Shown in pieces: positions 45,916-55,459 of a stretch of 62,004 nucleotides of DNA. Source of the DNA: an uncultured Prevotella sp. (GTDB lineage: Bacteria; Bacteroidota; Bacteroidia; Bacteroidales; Bacteroidaceae); contig CALIZL010000062.1 in assembly GCA_938028745.1 (NCBI GenBank), forward strand, positions 1-62,004. The letters are read 5' to 3'. The stretch's first letter is position 1. Each line of letters begins with the position of its first letter. Below the pieces are notes generated by a model. It ran no database searches and was not told where the DNA came from. It worked only from the letters and a program-made list of their open reading frames with translations. Position numbers and translations under genes: made by a program.

Positions 45916-47799
45916 ATGAAACATCTTAAATTCTTGGCCGTGGCAGCCTTGATGTTGCTTGCTGCAACAAATGCCGAGGCCAAACAAAACAAGCAAACAA
46001 AAACTACGCGTAACACTTTCGCCATCGCCGATGGCCAATTCGTTTACAACGGTAAGCCCATGCAATTGCATTCGGGCGAAATGCACTATGCCCGCGTGCC
46101 TGCCCCTTATTGGCGCCACCGTATGAAAATGATGAAGGCTATGGGCTTGAACGCTGTTGCCACATACGTGTTTTGGAACTATCACGAAACAGAACCCGGC
46201 AAGTGGGACTGGAAAACGGGAAACCGCAACCTACGACAATTCGTTAAGACGGCTGCCGAAGAAGGCATGCTGGTTATTCTAAGGCCTGGTCCCTATTGCT
46301 GTGCAGAATGGGAGTTTGGCGGCTACCCTTGGTGGCTGTCTAAGGCTAAGGGTTTGGTGATACGCGCCGACAATCAGCCGTTCCTCGATTCGTGCCGTGT
46401 TTACATCAACCAATTGGCCTCGCAGATGCGCGACTTGCAGATAACCAAGGGCGGACCAATCATTATGGTGCAGGCCGAAAACGAGTTCGGTTCGTATGTG
46501 GCACAACGCAAAGATATACCCTTAGAAACCCATCGTGCTTATAGTGCCAAGATTAAGCAGCAATTGCTCGATGCGGGTTTCGATATTCCCTTGTTCACAT
46601 CAGACGGAAGTTGGCTTTTCAAGGGCGGTACGATAGAAGGTGCATTGCCAACGGCCAACGGAGAAAGCGACATCGAGAAACTTAAAAAGGTGGTAAACGA
46701 ATATAATGGCGGTAAAGGTCCATACATGGTAGCCGAGTTCTACCCCGGATGGCTGTCGCATTGGGCAGAGCCTTTTCCACAAGTAAGCACCGAGTCGATA
46801 GTGAAACAAACCGCCAAGTATCTTGAAAATGGCATCAGCTTTAACTATTATATGGTGCATGGCGGAACAAACTTCGGCTTTACGTCGGGTGCCAACTACA
46901 CCACCGCCACCAACTTGCAGCCCGACCTCACCTCGTACGACTACGATGCACCCATCAGCGAGGCTGGTTGGAGCACGCCTAAGTACGATGCCCTGCGCGC
47001 ATTGATGATAAAGAACGTTAAGTATAACGTGCCTGCCGTGCCCCAACGCATTCCCGTTATAGCCATTCCCAACATCAAGCTGAACAAGAGTGCCGACGTG
47101 TTGAACCTGCTTACCAAGGGTAAAGCCGTTGAAAGCGATAAGCCACTTACCTTTGAAGACCTGAACCAAGGGCATGGCTACGTGCTATACAGAAGACACT
47201 TTAACCAACCCATCGGCGGAATGCTGAAAGTAGCCGGCTTGGCCGACTACGCTTTGGTTTACGTAAACGGCCAGAAGGTGGGCGAACTAGACCGCGTTAG
47301 CGATGTAGACAGCATCGAGATAAACGTCCCGTTCAACGGCGTGCTCGACATCTTGGTTGAAAACATGGGCCGAATAAACTACGGCGCACGCATCACCCAA
47401 AGCATCAAGGGTATTAATGGCCCTGTGGTTATCGACGGAAACGAGATAACGGGCAACTGGCAGATGTACAAACTGCCCATGAACGATGTTCCCGACGTTA
47501 ACGCCTTGCCTACGGCCAACAACAAGGGGCTGCCTACACTCTATTCGGGAACGTTCAACCTAGACACCACGGGCGACACTTTCCTCAACATGGAGACATG
47601 GGGTAAGGGCATCGTATTTGTTAACGGCATTAACCTTGGCCGCTATTGGAAACGCGGACCGCAACAAACGCTCTACCTTCCCGGCTGTTTCTTAAAGAAG
47701 GGCGAAAACAAGATTGTGGTGTTCGAACAGCAAAACGACACGCCTCAGACAAGCGTTGCCGGACAAACCACACCCATATTGCAAAAGTTGGTGAAGTAA
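45916..47799 (+). CDS. Glycoside hydrolase family 35 beta-galactosidase
   Basis: A 627-residue exported enzyme with a signal peptide (cleavage near residue 22, ATNAEAK). The GH35 catalytic domain covers about 30-350: the acid/base glutamate is E190 in QAENEFGS and the nucleophile E274 in MVAEFYPGW. Two C-terminal beta domains, likely carbohydrate-binding or jelly-roll, end near WKRGPQQTLYLPGCFL. GH35 enzymes release terminal beta-galactose; the natural substrate may be host or plant glycans, but no polysaccharide-utilisation genes (SusC/D) are adjacent. Hairpin-type terminator downstream. Confidence 0.96.
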   Translation: MKHLKFLAVAALMLLAATNAEAKQNKQTKTTRNTFAIADGQFVYNGKPMQLHSGEMHYARVPAPYWRHRMKMMKAMGLNAVATYVFWNYHETEPGKWDWKTGNRNLRQFVKTAAEEGMLVILRPGPYCCAEWEFGGYPWWLSKAKGLVIRADNQPFLDSCRVYINQLASQMRDLQITKGGPIIMVQAENEFGSYVAQRKDIPLETHRAYSAKIKQQLLDAGFDIPLFTSDGSWLFKGGTIEGALPTANGESDIEKLKKVVNEYNGGKGPYMVAEFYPGWLSHWAEPFPQVSTESIVKQTAKYLENGISFNYYMVHGGTNFGFTSGANYTTATNLQPDLTSYDYDAPISEAGWSTPKYDALRALMIKNVKYNVPAVPQRIPVIAIPNIKLNKSADVLNLLTKGKAVESDKPLTFEDLNQGHGYVLYRRHFNQPIGGMLKVAGLADYALVYVNGQKVGELDRVSDVDSIEINVPFNGVLDILVENMGRINYGARITQSIKGINGPVVIDGNEITGNWQMYKLPMNDVPDVNALPTANNKGLPTLYSGTFNLDTTGDTFLNMETWGKGIVFVNGINLGRYWKRGPQQTLYLPGCFLKKGENKIVVFEQQNDTPQTSVAGQTTPILQKLVK

Positions 47800-47866
47800 A
47801 CGGCACGCCCCCGAAAGCCATTTTAACAGGGCGCATCGTGCGTATCTTTTACCACTATAATAACGA

Positions 47867-47903
47867 AAATGCGTGAGTTCGACGGGTTCGGGTTCACGCA
47901 TTT
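47867..47903 (+). terminator. Hairpin after the beta-galactosidase gene
   Basis: Arms 47867-47876 and 47894-47903 form a perfect 10-bp stem with a 17-base loop, about 70 bases after the stop. No long T-run follows. Confidence 0.6.
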
Positions 47904-47958
47904 CCTTATCAGCGGTCAAGTAGTTGCACATTTTAATATAAATTTCGGCCTTAATCTG

Positions 47959-47988
47959 TTGACAAATGATAAATTATTGCTACTTTTG
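47959..47988 (+). promoter_or_regulatory. Bacteroidetes promoter of the cysE-to-znuC run
   Basis: TTG (47959-47961), a spacer of exactly 19 bases, then TACTTTTG (47981-47988). This is the best-formed promoter in the window. It precedes the serine acetyltransferase gene by about 90 bases. Confidence 0.8.
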
Positions 47989-48084
47989 CACTAAATAGGC
48001 TGTATTCGCAAAGGCCAAACAAGCACCTCTTGCAGGCACTAGCGGCAACGCCACACATACATCTACATTGACATAACAACATTG

Positions 48085-48984
48085 ATGACCACTGCCGACT
48101 TAACGCGCACGCTGACCCATATCGCGGAAGAGCTTTCGGATGCCAAGGCATTGAAAGGCATTTTTCACCAACACAAGGATGGAAACCCTATCCCTTCGGG
48201 AGAGGTTCTCAAAAAGATTGTGGACTTGCTGCGTGCCATTATCTTCCCCGGATATTACGGCAAGTCTACCGTTAACTCGCGCACCATCAAGTTTCATGTT
48301 GGTGTTAATGTAGAAAAACTCAACCAACTTCTTACCGACCAAATACAGGCAGGCCTGTGCTTTGCCAGCTGCGATGGCTGCGATGCAAGCGACACCGCCA
48401 TCGACATGCACTGCACAGCCGAAGAAATGTCGATAGACCTGATTAAAAGGCTGCCTGCCGTGCGCCAAATGCTGGCTGCCGACGTGGCCGCCATATACAA
48501 CGGCGACCCTGCAGCAGGCAGTTTCGGCGAGATTATATCGTGTTATCCATCCATCAAGGCATTGGTTAACTATCGCATTGCGCACGAATTGCTGCTTATG
48601 GGCGTGCCACTGATACCGAGAATGCTAACCGAAATGGCGCATTCGGAAACGGGAATAGACATACACCCCGCTGCGCAGATTGGCCAACACTTTGCCATCG
48701 ACCACGGCACGGGCGTTGTTATCGGGGCTACCTGCATCATCGGCAACAACGTTAAGCTGTATCAAGGCGTTACGCTTGGCGCACGAAGTTTCCCCAAAGA
48801 CGAAGACGGCAACCCCATTAAGGGCATTGCCCGACACCCGATATTGGAAGACGACGTGGTGGTTTACTCTAATGCCACCATCCTAGGCCGTGTAACCATC
48901 GGCAAAGGCAGCGTGGTGGGTGCCAACGTGTGGGTAACAGAAGACGTGGAGCCTAATACGCACATATTTAAGAAAACGAAATAA
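48085..48984 (+). CDS. Serine O-acetyltransferase
   Basis: About 299 residues. This enzyme acetylates L-serine, the first step of cysteine synthesis. Residues about 1-180 are helical (N-terminal domain); from about 190 the left-handed beta-helix hexapeptide repeats appear, with HPAAQIGQHFAIDHGTGVVIG and GVTLGARS, and the end resembles the long form found in Bacteroidales. The frame is open from a TTG at 48082; the ATG at 48085 is a better start. It heads a run of closely spaced genes; the methyltransferase gene follows after 15 bases. Confidence 0.95.
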   Translation: MTTADLTRTLTHIAEELSDAKALKGIFHQHKDGNPIPSGEVLKKIVDLLRAIIFPGYYGKSTVNSRTIKFHVGVNVEKLNQLLTDQIQAGLCFASCDGCDASDTAIDMHCTAEEMSIDLIKRLPAVRQMLAADVAAIYNGDPAAGSFGEIISCYPSIKALVNYRIAHELLLMGVPLIPRMLTEMAHSETGIDIHPAAQIGQHFAIDHGTGVVIGATCIIGNNVKLYQGVTLGARSFPKDEDGNPIKGIARHPILEDDVVVYSNATILGRVTIGKGSVVGANVWVTEDVEPNTHIFKKTK

Positions 48985-48999
48985 CAACAACTATATACA

Positions 49000-50517
49000 A
49001 TGGAATTCGAACTCATAGCCAAAACTTTCATGGGCCTGGAACCCGTTTTGGCCAAGGAGCTTACCCAAATGGGGGCAAACAACGTACAAATTGGCAGGCG
49101 TATGGTGTCGTTTACGGGCGACAAAGAAACGATGTATCGCGCCAATTTCCAACTGCACACGGCCATTAGGATTTTAAAACCTATCGCCAAGTTCAAGGCA
49201 AGGTCGGCCGACGACGTGTACGAGGAGATACAAAAGATTGATTGGAGCAAGCATATCGAGGAAGGAAAGACTTTCTCGGTCGACTCTGTGGTGTACTCGG
49301 AAGAGTTCCGCAACTCGCGTTTCGTTACCTATAAGGTGAAAGACGCCATCGTTGACCAGTTTCGCCAACGCACGGGCAAACGCCCCAACATATCGGTGAG
49401 CAACCCAGACATACGTTTGAACATCCACATTGCCGAGTACGACTGTACGCTATCGCTGGATTCGAGTGGCGAAAGTCTGCATCGTCGCGGTTACAGGCAA
49501 GAGTCGGTGGAGGCTCCGCTTAACGAAGTGTTGGCCGCCGGCATGATATTGATGACGGGATGGCAAGGCGAAACCGACTTTATCGACCCCATGTGCGGGT
49601 CGGGAACGCTCGTGGTAGAGGCCGCACTTATCGCTCGCAACATCTCACCAGGCGTTTTCCGCAAGAGCTACGCTTTCGAAAAGTGGCCCGACTTCGACCA
49701 AGAGCTGTTCGACAACATCTATAACGACGACAGCAACGAACGCGAATTTAACCACCACATCTACGGTTACGACGTAGATATGAAGGCTGTGAACACGGCA
49801 CGACTAAACGTTCGCGCATCGGGACTTACCAAAGACATCACCATTGAGCAGGCCGACTTCAAGGATTTCAAGAAACCTGAGAACAAAAGCATACTCGTTA
49901 CCAATCCGCCTTACGGCGAACGCATCTCTACACCCAATCTTCTTGGGACATATAAGATGATTGGCGAGAGGCTTAAACACCAATTCATGGGCAACGATGC
50001 GTGGGTGTTGAGCTATCGCGAGGAGTGTTTCGACCAGATTGGACTGAAACCATCCATCAAAATTCCCGTATATAATGGGTCGTTGGAGTGCGAATTTCGC
50101 AAGTATGCCATATTCGACGGGTCGCTAAAAGACTTCCGCCAAGAGGGTGGAGTGGTAAAAACCGACGAAGAAAAACGTCAAATGGCCGAGAAAAACAGGT
50201 TTAAGAAGAACCGCGAATTTAAGAAAAGGCTGGACGACGACGGTTCGCAAGACACCGACGACATACGTTCGTACACCTTCAAAAACCACTTCGCGCACAC
50301 CGAGGAGCGCAACGAAGAACGCAAACGCAGACGAACGACATCGTATGCCGACCGCGATGACAAGCGTGGTGGCCGTTCGTTCGAGCGCGGCGGCAAGCCC
50401 TTCGCAGGCAAAGGCAAAGATTTTAACCGCAAGGGAAAGAGCTTTGAGCGCACAGACAAGCGCGGAGGAAAGAACTTTGGACGTAATTCTGCTAACTTTA
50501 TAGACCATGACGATTAA
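49000..50517 (+). CDS. THUMP-domain class I RNA methyltransferase with basic tail
   Basis: A 505-residue SAM-dependent methyltransferase related to the N-terminal half of RlmL (23S rRNA m2G). A THUMP domain (about 1-160, FELIAKTFMGLEPVLAKEL) precedes the methyltransferase fold: motif I FIDPMCGSGTLVVEAA, catalytic TNPPYGERI. The last ~120 residues are a charged, low-complexity tail with repeated arginine and lysine and RGG motifs (DKRGGRSFERGG, DKRGGKNFGR), which is longer than I would expect and probably binds RNA. It overlaps the next gene by 11 bases. Confidence 0.94.
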   Translation: MEFELIAKTFMGLEPVLAKELTQMGANNVQIGRRMVSFTGDKETMYRANFQLHTAIRILKPIAKFKARSADDVYEEIQKIDWSKHIEEGKTFSVDSVVYSEEFRNSRFVTYKVKDAIVDQFRQRTGKRPNISVSNPDIRLNIHIAEYDCTLSLDSSGESLHRRGYRQESVEAPLNEVLAAGMILMTGWQGETDFIDPMCGSGTLVVEAALIARNISPGVFRKSYAFEKWPDFDQELFDNIYNDDSNEREFNHHIYGYDVDMKAVNTARLNVRASGLTKDITIEQADFKDFKKPENKSILVTNPPYGERISTPNLLGTYKMIGERLKHQFMGNDAWVLSYREECFDQIGLKPSIKIPVYNGSLECEFRKYAIFDGSLKDFRQEGGVVKTDEEKRQMAEKNRFKKNREFKKRLDDDGSQDTDDIRSYTFKNHFAHTEERNEERKRRRTTSYADRDDKRGGRSFERGGKPFAGKGKDFNRKGKSFERTDKRGGKNFGRNSANFIDHDD

Positions 50518-52693
50518 ACAACTTATCGTGGGAGCGATGCTCTCAACAATGATTTTCGCACCGCAAAGTATGTCGGCACAGAAACTATTCACACTGGAAG
50601 ACCTTAATTATGGTGGTAACAACTTCCATAACATGGTGCCCAAAAACCGCTACACCGCATGGTGGGGCGACCAACTGGTACGTACCGATGCGGAGTTTTG
50701 CGCACTGATAGACAAAAACACGGGCAAAGAAACCCGCCTGTTCAGTCTAGACGACGTTAACCAATGGGTTGAATCGGCTGGCAACATCAAGGTGCGTTCG
50801 TTCTATCACGCCACTTTCCCCTACCCCAATCAGCCGCTCGTGCTGCTCAACGCAAGCAAAACGCGCATGCTGGTGAACTGGAAAACCAAACAGCTGGTAT
50901 GGAAACAAGATACGAAAGACGAGAGTTCTGCCGATTGGAACGCCCAATCGCGCGCCGTTGCCTTTGTTAAAGGCGACAATCTCTACGTATGTAACGCCCA
51001 AGGAACACATAAACAACTGACGAAAGACGGTAATCGCGACATCGTTTACGGACAAAGCGTGCACCGCGACGAGTTCGGCATATATAAAGGAACGTTTTGG
51101 AGCAACGACGGACAAAAGCTGGCGTTTTACAGAATGGACCAATCAATGGTGGCCGACTATCCTTTGGTAGACATCGACACACGTATTGCCACCGAAACAC
51201 CCATTCGTTATCCTATGGCCGGCGAGAAGTCGCACCTCGTAACCGTGGGAATATACGACTTGAAGACGGATAAAACGGTGTATCTCAACACAGGCGACCC
51301 CACAGATAGATATTTTACCAACATCGCTTGGGCGCCCGACGGCAAGCTGATATACCTTATCGAACTGAATAGAGCACAAAACCACTACTCGCTTGACGCT
51401 TACGACCCTGTAACGGGAAACAAAACGGCCACGCTCTACACCGAATCGAGTGACAAGTACGTGCATCCCATGCACGCCATCACATTCTTGCCCTGGGATA
51501 ATGGCCGCTTTATACTGCAAAGCGAGAAAGACGGATACAACCATTTGTACCTATTCGACACGAGCGGAAAGCAAATTAAGCAACTTACAACGGGCAAATG
51601 GATTGTGGTTGACTTGATGGGATTTAACGCGAAGACCAAAGAAGCCATCATACTTTCTACCGAATCCAGTCCTATTCAGAACAATCTCTACGCCGTTAAC
51701 CTACAAACGGGCGCACGCCGACTGCTGGATAACGGCAAGGGATGCCACGCCAACACCACTGGCGAAGGCGGTTCGCACAAGATAGCACTAAGCTCTTCGG
51801 GGCAATGGATACTCGACAGCTACACCGAACCCACCGTTCCACGCAACATCGACATTGTGAACATGGCCTCGGCAAAGGCAACTCGCTACTTCACTGCCGA
51901 CAATCCTTGGAAGGGTTACACCGTTCCGGAGTACTCTTGCGGAACAATCAAGGCAGCCGACGGCGCCACCGACTTGTATTATCGTATGGTGAAACCCACC
52001 AATTTCGACCCGAACAAGAAATACCCCACCATCATTTACGTGTACGGAGGGCCAGGAGTACGCAACGTTGAGGCACGTTGGCACTATTGGTCGCGTGGTT
52101 GGGAAACCTATATGGCACAGAAAGGCTACCTGCTTTTCATTCTCGACAACCGCGGAAGTAGTGCACGCGGTCTCGCATTCGAGCAGGCTACATTCCATCA
52201 TCTTGGCGTAGAAGAGGTGAAAGACCAGATGAAAGGTGTTGAATATCTCACCTCCTTACCCTACGTAGACAAAGACCGCATGGGCGTACATGGATGGAGT
52301 TTCGGCGGATTTATGACCACCAACCTCATCACCACCCACCCCGAAGTGTTCAAAGTAGGCGTGGCTGGCGGTCCTGTTATCGACTGGAAGTGGTACGAAG
52401 TGATGTATGGCGAACGCTATATGGGTACGCCACAGAACAATCCCAAGGGCTATGCCGAGAGCAGTTTGCTGCCAAAAGCCAAGAACTTAAAAGGAAAACT
52501 GCAAATAATAACAGGCATGAACGACCCCGTTGTGGTGCCGCAACACTGCCTGAACTTCTTGCAAGAGTGCATCAAAGTGGGCACACAGCCCGACTTCTTT
52601 GTGTATCCTGGCGAGCCACACAACATGCGCGGACACCAAAGCACCCACTTGCACGAACGTATTTCACAATATTTTGACGATTATCTAAAATAA
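50507..52693 (+). CDS. Dipeptidyl peptidase IV (S9 family)
   Basis: A 728-residue exported prolyl peptidase. A signal peptide ends near residue 24 (QSMSAQK). The N-terminal beta-propeller covers about 30-480 and the alpha/beta-hydrolase domain the rest. The triad is S598 in GWSFGGF, D673 in MNDPVV and H705 in GEPHNM. Such enzymes remove X-Pro dipeptides in the periplasm and are key to peptide use by oral and gut Bacteroidetes. The ATG overlaps the methyltransferase by 11 bases, and purD follows after 5 bases. Confidence 0.96.
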   Translation: MTIKQLIVGAMLSTMIFAPQSMSAQKLFTLEDLNYGGNNFHNMVPKNRYTAWWGDQLVRTDAEFCALIDKNTGKETRLFSLDDVNQWVESAGNIKVRSFYHATFPYPNQPLVLLNASKTRMLVNWKTKQLVWKQDTKDESSADWNAQSRAVAFVKGDNLYVCNAQGTHKQLTKDGNRDIVYGQSVHRDEFGIYKGTFWSNDGQKLAFYRMDQSMVADYPLVDIDTRIATETPIRYPMAGEKSHLVTVGIYDLKTDKTVYLNTGDPTDRYFTNIAWAPDGKLIYLIELNRAQNHYSLDAYDPVTGNKTATLYTESSDKYVHPMHAITFLPWDNGRFILQSEKDGYNHLYLFDTSGKQIKQLTTGKWIVVDLMGFNAKTKEAIILSTESSPIQNNLYAVNLQTGARRLLDNGKGCHANTTGEGGSHKIALSSSGQWILDSYTEPTVPRNIDIVNMASAKATRYFTADNPWKGYTVPEYSCGTIKAADGATDLYYRMVKPTNFDPNKKYPTIIYVYGGPGVRNVEARWHYWSRGWETYMAQKGYLLFILDNRGSSARGLAFEQATFHHLGVEEVKDQMKGVEYLTSLPYVDKDRMGVHGWSFGGFMTTNLITTHPEVFKVGVAGGPVIDWKWYEVMYGERYMGTPQNNPKGYAESSLLPKAKNLKGKLQIITGMNDPVVVPQHCLNFLQECIKVGTQPDFFVYPGEPHNMRGHQSTHLHERISQYFDDYLK

Positions 52694-52698
52694 AACGG

Positions 52699-53967
52699 AT
52701 GAACATTTTACTGTTGGGAAGTGGCGGAAGAGAACACGCGCTTGCCTGGAAGATAGCACAAAGCACCAAGGTTAGCAAGCTTTTCATCGCCCCTGGCAAT
52801 GCTGGAACGGCCACAGTGGGCCAAAACGTGGACATCAACGCCAACGATTTCGACACCTTAAAGCGTTTCGCGCTCGACAACGACGTGCAAATGGTGGTGG
52901 TAGGACCAGAAGACCCGCTGGTGAACGGCATCTACGACGACTTCAAGAACGATGCTCGCACGACTCATATTCCCGTTATCGGCCCATCGCGAAAAGGCGC
53001 AACACTCGAAGGCAGCAAAGACTTCGCCAAGGCTTTCATGGCCAGACACGCCATACCCACGGCGCGCTACAAAACCATTACCGCACAAAACATCGATGAA
53101 GGACTGGCTTTTCTCGAAGAACTAAAAGCCCCCTACGTGCTGAAAGCCGACGGATTGTGCGCCGGTAAGGGCGTACTTATCTTGCCAACACTGCAAGAGG
53201 CGAAGTCCGAATTGCGCCACATGCTCAACGGTATGTTTGGAAACGCCTCGGCATCCGTAGTTGTCGAAGAGTTTCTCAGCGGCATAGAATGTTCTGTTTT
53301 CGTGCTTACCGACGGCAAAGACTATCAAATCTTGCCCGAGGCTAAGGACTATAAGCGCATTGGCGAACACGACACAGGCCTCAACACGGGCGGCATGGGC
53401 AGCGTTAGTCCCGTGCCTTTCGCCACCCCAGAGTGGATGAAGAAGGTGGAAGAGCGCATCATTCGCCCCACGATAAACGGATTGGCCGAGGAGGGAATAG
53501 ACTATAAGGGTTTCATTTTCTTCGGACTTATCAACGTGGAAGGCAACCCAATGGTCATCGAATACAACTGTCGAATGGGCGACCCCGAAACAGAAAGCGT
53601 GATGCTTAGGCTCAAAACCGACATCGTTGACCTCTTCGAGGGCGTGGCCGAGGGCAACATCGCTAGCCGAAATGTAGCTTTCGACGAGCGTGCTGCCGTC
53701 TGTGTGATGCTCGTTAGCGGTGGTTATCCCCAAGAATATGCCAAGGGTTATCCCATCGAAGGCATCGAAAACGTGGCAGAAAGCATCGTGTTCCACAGCG
53801 GAACAGCCATTAAAGACGGCCTGCTTGTTACCAACGGCGGGCGCGTTTTGGCGGTTAGCTCGTATGGAAAAGACAAGGCCGAGGCACTACAAAAAAGCTT
53901 CGAGTCGGCAAATGCCATCCGTTTCACCGACAAATATTTCAGAAAAGACATCGGTCAAGACTTGTAA
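52699..53967 (+). CDS. purD: Phosphoribosylamine-glycine ligase
   Basis: PurD (GAR synthetase) makes glycinamide ribonucleotide, the second step of purine synthesis. The 422-residue product has the N-terminal MNILLLGSGGREHALAWKIA, the ATP-grasp features VLKADGLCAGKGVL and VIEYNCRMGDPETE, and full family length. It lies 5 bases after the peptidase gene although the two are metabolically unrelated, suggesting a read-through operon. The next 121 bases are a non-coding, hairpin-rich spacer. Confidence 0.98.
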   Translation: MNILLLGSGGREHALAWKIAQSTKVSKLFIAPGNAGTATVGQNVDINANDFDTLKRFALDNDVQMVVVGPEDPLVNGIYDDFKNDARTTHIPVIGPSRKGATLEGSKDFAKAFMARHAIPTARYKTITAQNIDEGLAFLEELKAPYVLKADGLCAGKGVLILPTLQEAKSELRHMLNGMFGNASASVVVEEFLSGIECSVFVLTDGKDYQILPEAKDYKRIGEHDTGLNTGGMGSVSPVPFATPEWMKKVEERIIRPTINGLAEEGIDYKGFIFFGLINVEGNPMVIEYNCRMGDPETESVMLRLKTDIVDLFEGVAEGNIASRNVAFDERAAVCVMLVSGGYPQEYAKGYPIEGIENVAESIVFHSGTAIKDGLLVTNGGRVLAVSSYGKDKAEALQKSFESANAIRFTDKYFRKDIGQDL

Positions 53968-54006
53968 CAACCACCTTGCCCCTAGCGAGAAATGTACAGC
54001 AAAAGC

Positions 54007-54074
54007 CCTATCAGGGGTTCGAACACCGCCATGTGGCGCAACGAACGATAGGCAACCGGCGGCCAACAACCGCC
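54007..54074 (+). ncRNA. Two adjacent hairpins in the purD spacer
   Basis: A compound stem: CCTATC (54007-54012) with GATAGG (54047-54052) and GTTCG (54017-54021) with CGAAC (54042-54046), with an inner CGCC/GGCG hairpin (54027-54038). A second hairpin GGCGG/CCGCC (54058-54062 and 54070-54074) follows. A regulatory leader or processing site for the genes after purD is possible. The GGGGTTCGAAC stretch resembles a tRNA T-loop but no full tRNA can be drawn. Confidence 0.35.
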
Positions 54075-54088
54075 AGTAACATATAGAT

Positions 54089-55021
54089 ATGGTAGTAAAG
54101 AGATTACAAAACAAGATTGCGGAAAGCAGGATGACACTCTCCTTCACGGCCGTTTACGCCGTGTTGGTGTTCTTGGCAAGCGGACTAGTGGGCAAAAACC
54201 TCTGGTTCGAGTTCGCATGCTTGGCCGTTTCTACCTACCTGATGGTAGAGTTCAACAACGTCAATGCCCTGTTAAGGGTTTACAGCCGTATGGTTTCGTG
54301 CGCCTTCCTTGTGCTGGCGTGCGCGGCCAACTATCTTTTTGCCTCGCCGTCGGCCGCCTTAGTGCAAGCCTGCTTCGCGGCTTTCTATCTCATTGTGTTC
54401 AATGCCTACCAAGAACGAACGGCATCGGGCGTAACTTTCTACGCCTATTTGTTCATTGGCGTGGCCTCAACCGTGTTCGTTCAGATTCTCTTCTTCGTGC
54501 CATTGCTATGGATTTTGCACGCCACCAACGTGTTGTCCATGAGTTGGCGCAACTTCTGGGCATCCGTTCTGGGGCTAATCGCCCCCTATTGGTTCGTTGG
54601 TGCTTACTTGGTTTACACCGGTCAGCCCGAAGTTTTCGTGCAACACTTCACCGACTTGGCCCTCTTCGCCCCCCTATTCCAGTATCAAGAGATAGACCAC
54701 AACCGCATCGCCACCTTCCTTTTCGTTGCGCTTGTGTCGCTGATAGGCATTGTGCACTACTTGCGAAGTAGCAGAAACGACAAGATACGCAACCGCATGA
54801 TTTACGAAATGGTGATAGTGGTAGACCTCTTCACCATTGCCTGCATCGTGTTGCAACCCCAACACGCCGACAACCTGCTGCCCATACTCATCATTAACAC
54901 GGCAGCACTCATCGGACACTTTATTACACTCACCCGAACGGCAGCCACCAACATCGTATTTTGCGTGTTATGGCTAGCCTCAATCTTACTCACCGTCTGC
55001 AACTTATGGATTCCCTTATAG
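54089..55021 (+). CDS. Polytopic membrane protein of unknown function
   Basis: A 310-residue protein with about eight transmembrane helices and short loops. I do not recognise a family. It begins after the 121-base spacer that follows purD and ends 16 bases inside the start of the YqaA-type gene, so the two are translated together, ahead of the metal-transport genes. The overlap and place suggest a membrane or metal function, but this is inference only. Confidence 0.86.
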   Translation: MVVKRLQNKIAESRMTLSFTAVYAVLVFLASGLVGKNLWFEFACLAVSTYLMVEFNNVNALLRVYSRMVSCAFLVLACAANYLFASPSAALVQACFAAFYLIVFNAYQERTASGVTFYAYLFIGVASTVFVQILFFVPLLWILHATNVLSMSWRNFWASVLGLIAPYWFVGAYLVYTGQPEVFVQHFTDLALFAPLFQYQEIDHNRIATFLFVALVSLIGIVHYLRSSRNDKIRNRMIYEMVIVVDLFTIACIVLQPQHADNLLPILIINTAALIGHFITLTRTAATNIVFCVLWLASILLTVCNLWIPL

Positions 55022-55458
55022 CCCTACTCATCAATTACGGATATTGGGGCATGTTTCTTTCCGCCGTCTTGGCTGGCAGTGTTATCCCATTCAGTAGCGA
55101 GGCCGTTATGGTTGGCTTGCAAGCTGCTGGCTTAGATGCGTGGCCGCTCATATTATATGGCACCGCAGGCAACGTCATTGGCGGCATGATAAACTATGGC
55201 GTGGGCCGAATGGGGCGTACAGACTGGATTGAAAAGTACCTGCACGTGAAGAAAGAGAAACTCCAACGAGCCGAAAACTTCATGGCAGGAAGGGGTGCAT
55301 GGATGGGCTTTTTCGCCTTTCTGCCCATCCTTGGCAGTGCCATAACCGTGGTATTAGGCCTTATGCGCGCAAACGTAGCCATCACCGTGACTAGCATGAC
55401 AATAGGAAAATTCATTCGCTTTGCCTTACTTGTGTTTGGCGCAAGCTTCTTACTTTAA
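55006..55458 (+). CDS. YqaA/DedA-type membrane protein
   Basis: A 150-residue protein of the YqaA branch of the DedA/SNARE-associated family. The conserved block GSVIPFSSEAVMVGL and the later GNVIGGMINYGVGRMG are present. Such proteins help move phospholipids or undecaprenyl phosphate and affect membrane energetics. I choose the ATG at 55006 (MDSLIALLINYG), which overlaps the upstream membrane protein gene by 16 bases; the frame is also open from 54961. The binding-protein gene starts 2 bases later. Confidence 0.88.
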   Translation: MDSLIALLINYGYWGMFLSAVLAGSVIPFSSEAVMVGLQAAGLDAWPLILYGTAGNVIGGMINYGVGRMGRTDWIEKYLHVKKEKLQRAENFMAGRGAWMGFFAFLPILGSAITVVLGLMRANVAITVTSMTIGKFIRFALLVFGASFLL

Positions 55459-55459
55459 A

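Noticed and set aside
53122..53796. Minus-strand open frame of 224 codons inside purD
   Set aside because: Antisense to a complete ATP-grasp enzyme; no recognisable features.
54010..54030. tRNA T-loop-like sequence GGGGTTCGAAC
   Set aside because: The flanking bases do not form an acceptor stem or anticodon arm; it is part of another hairpin.
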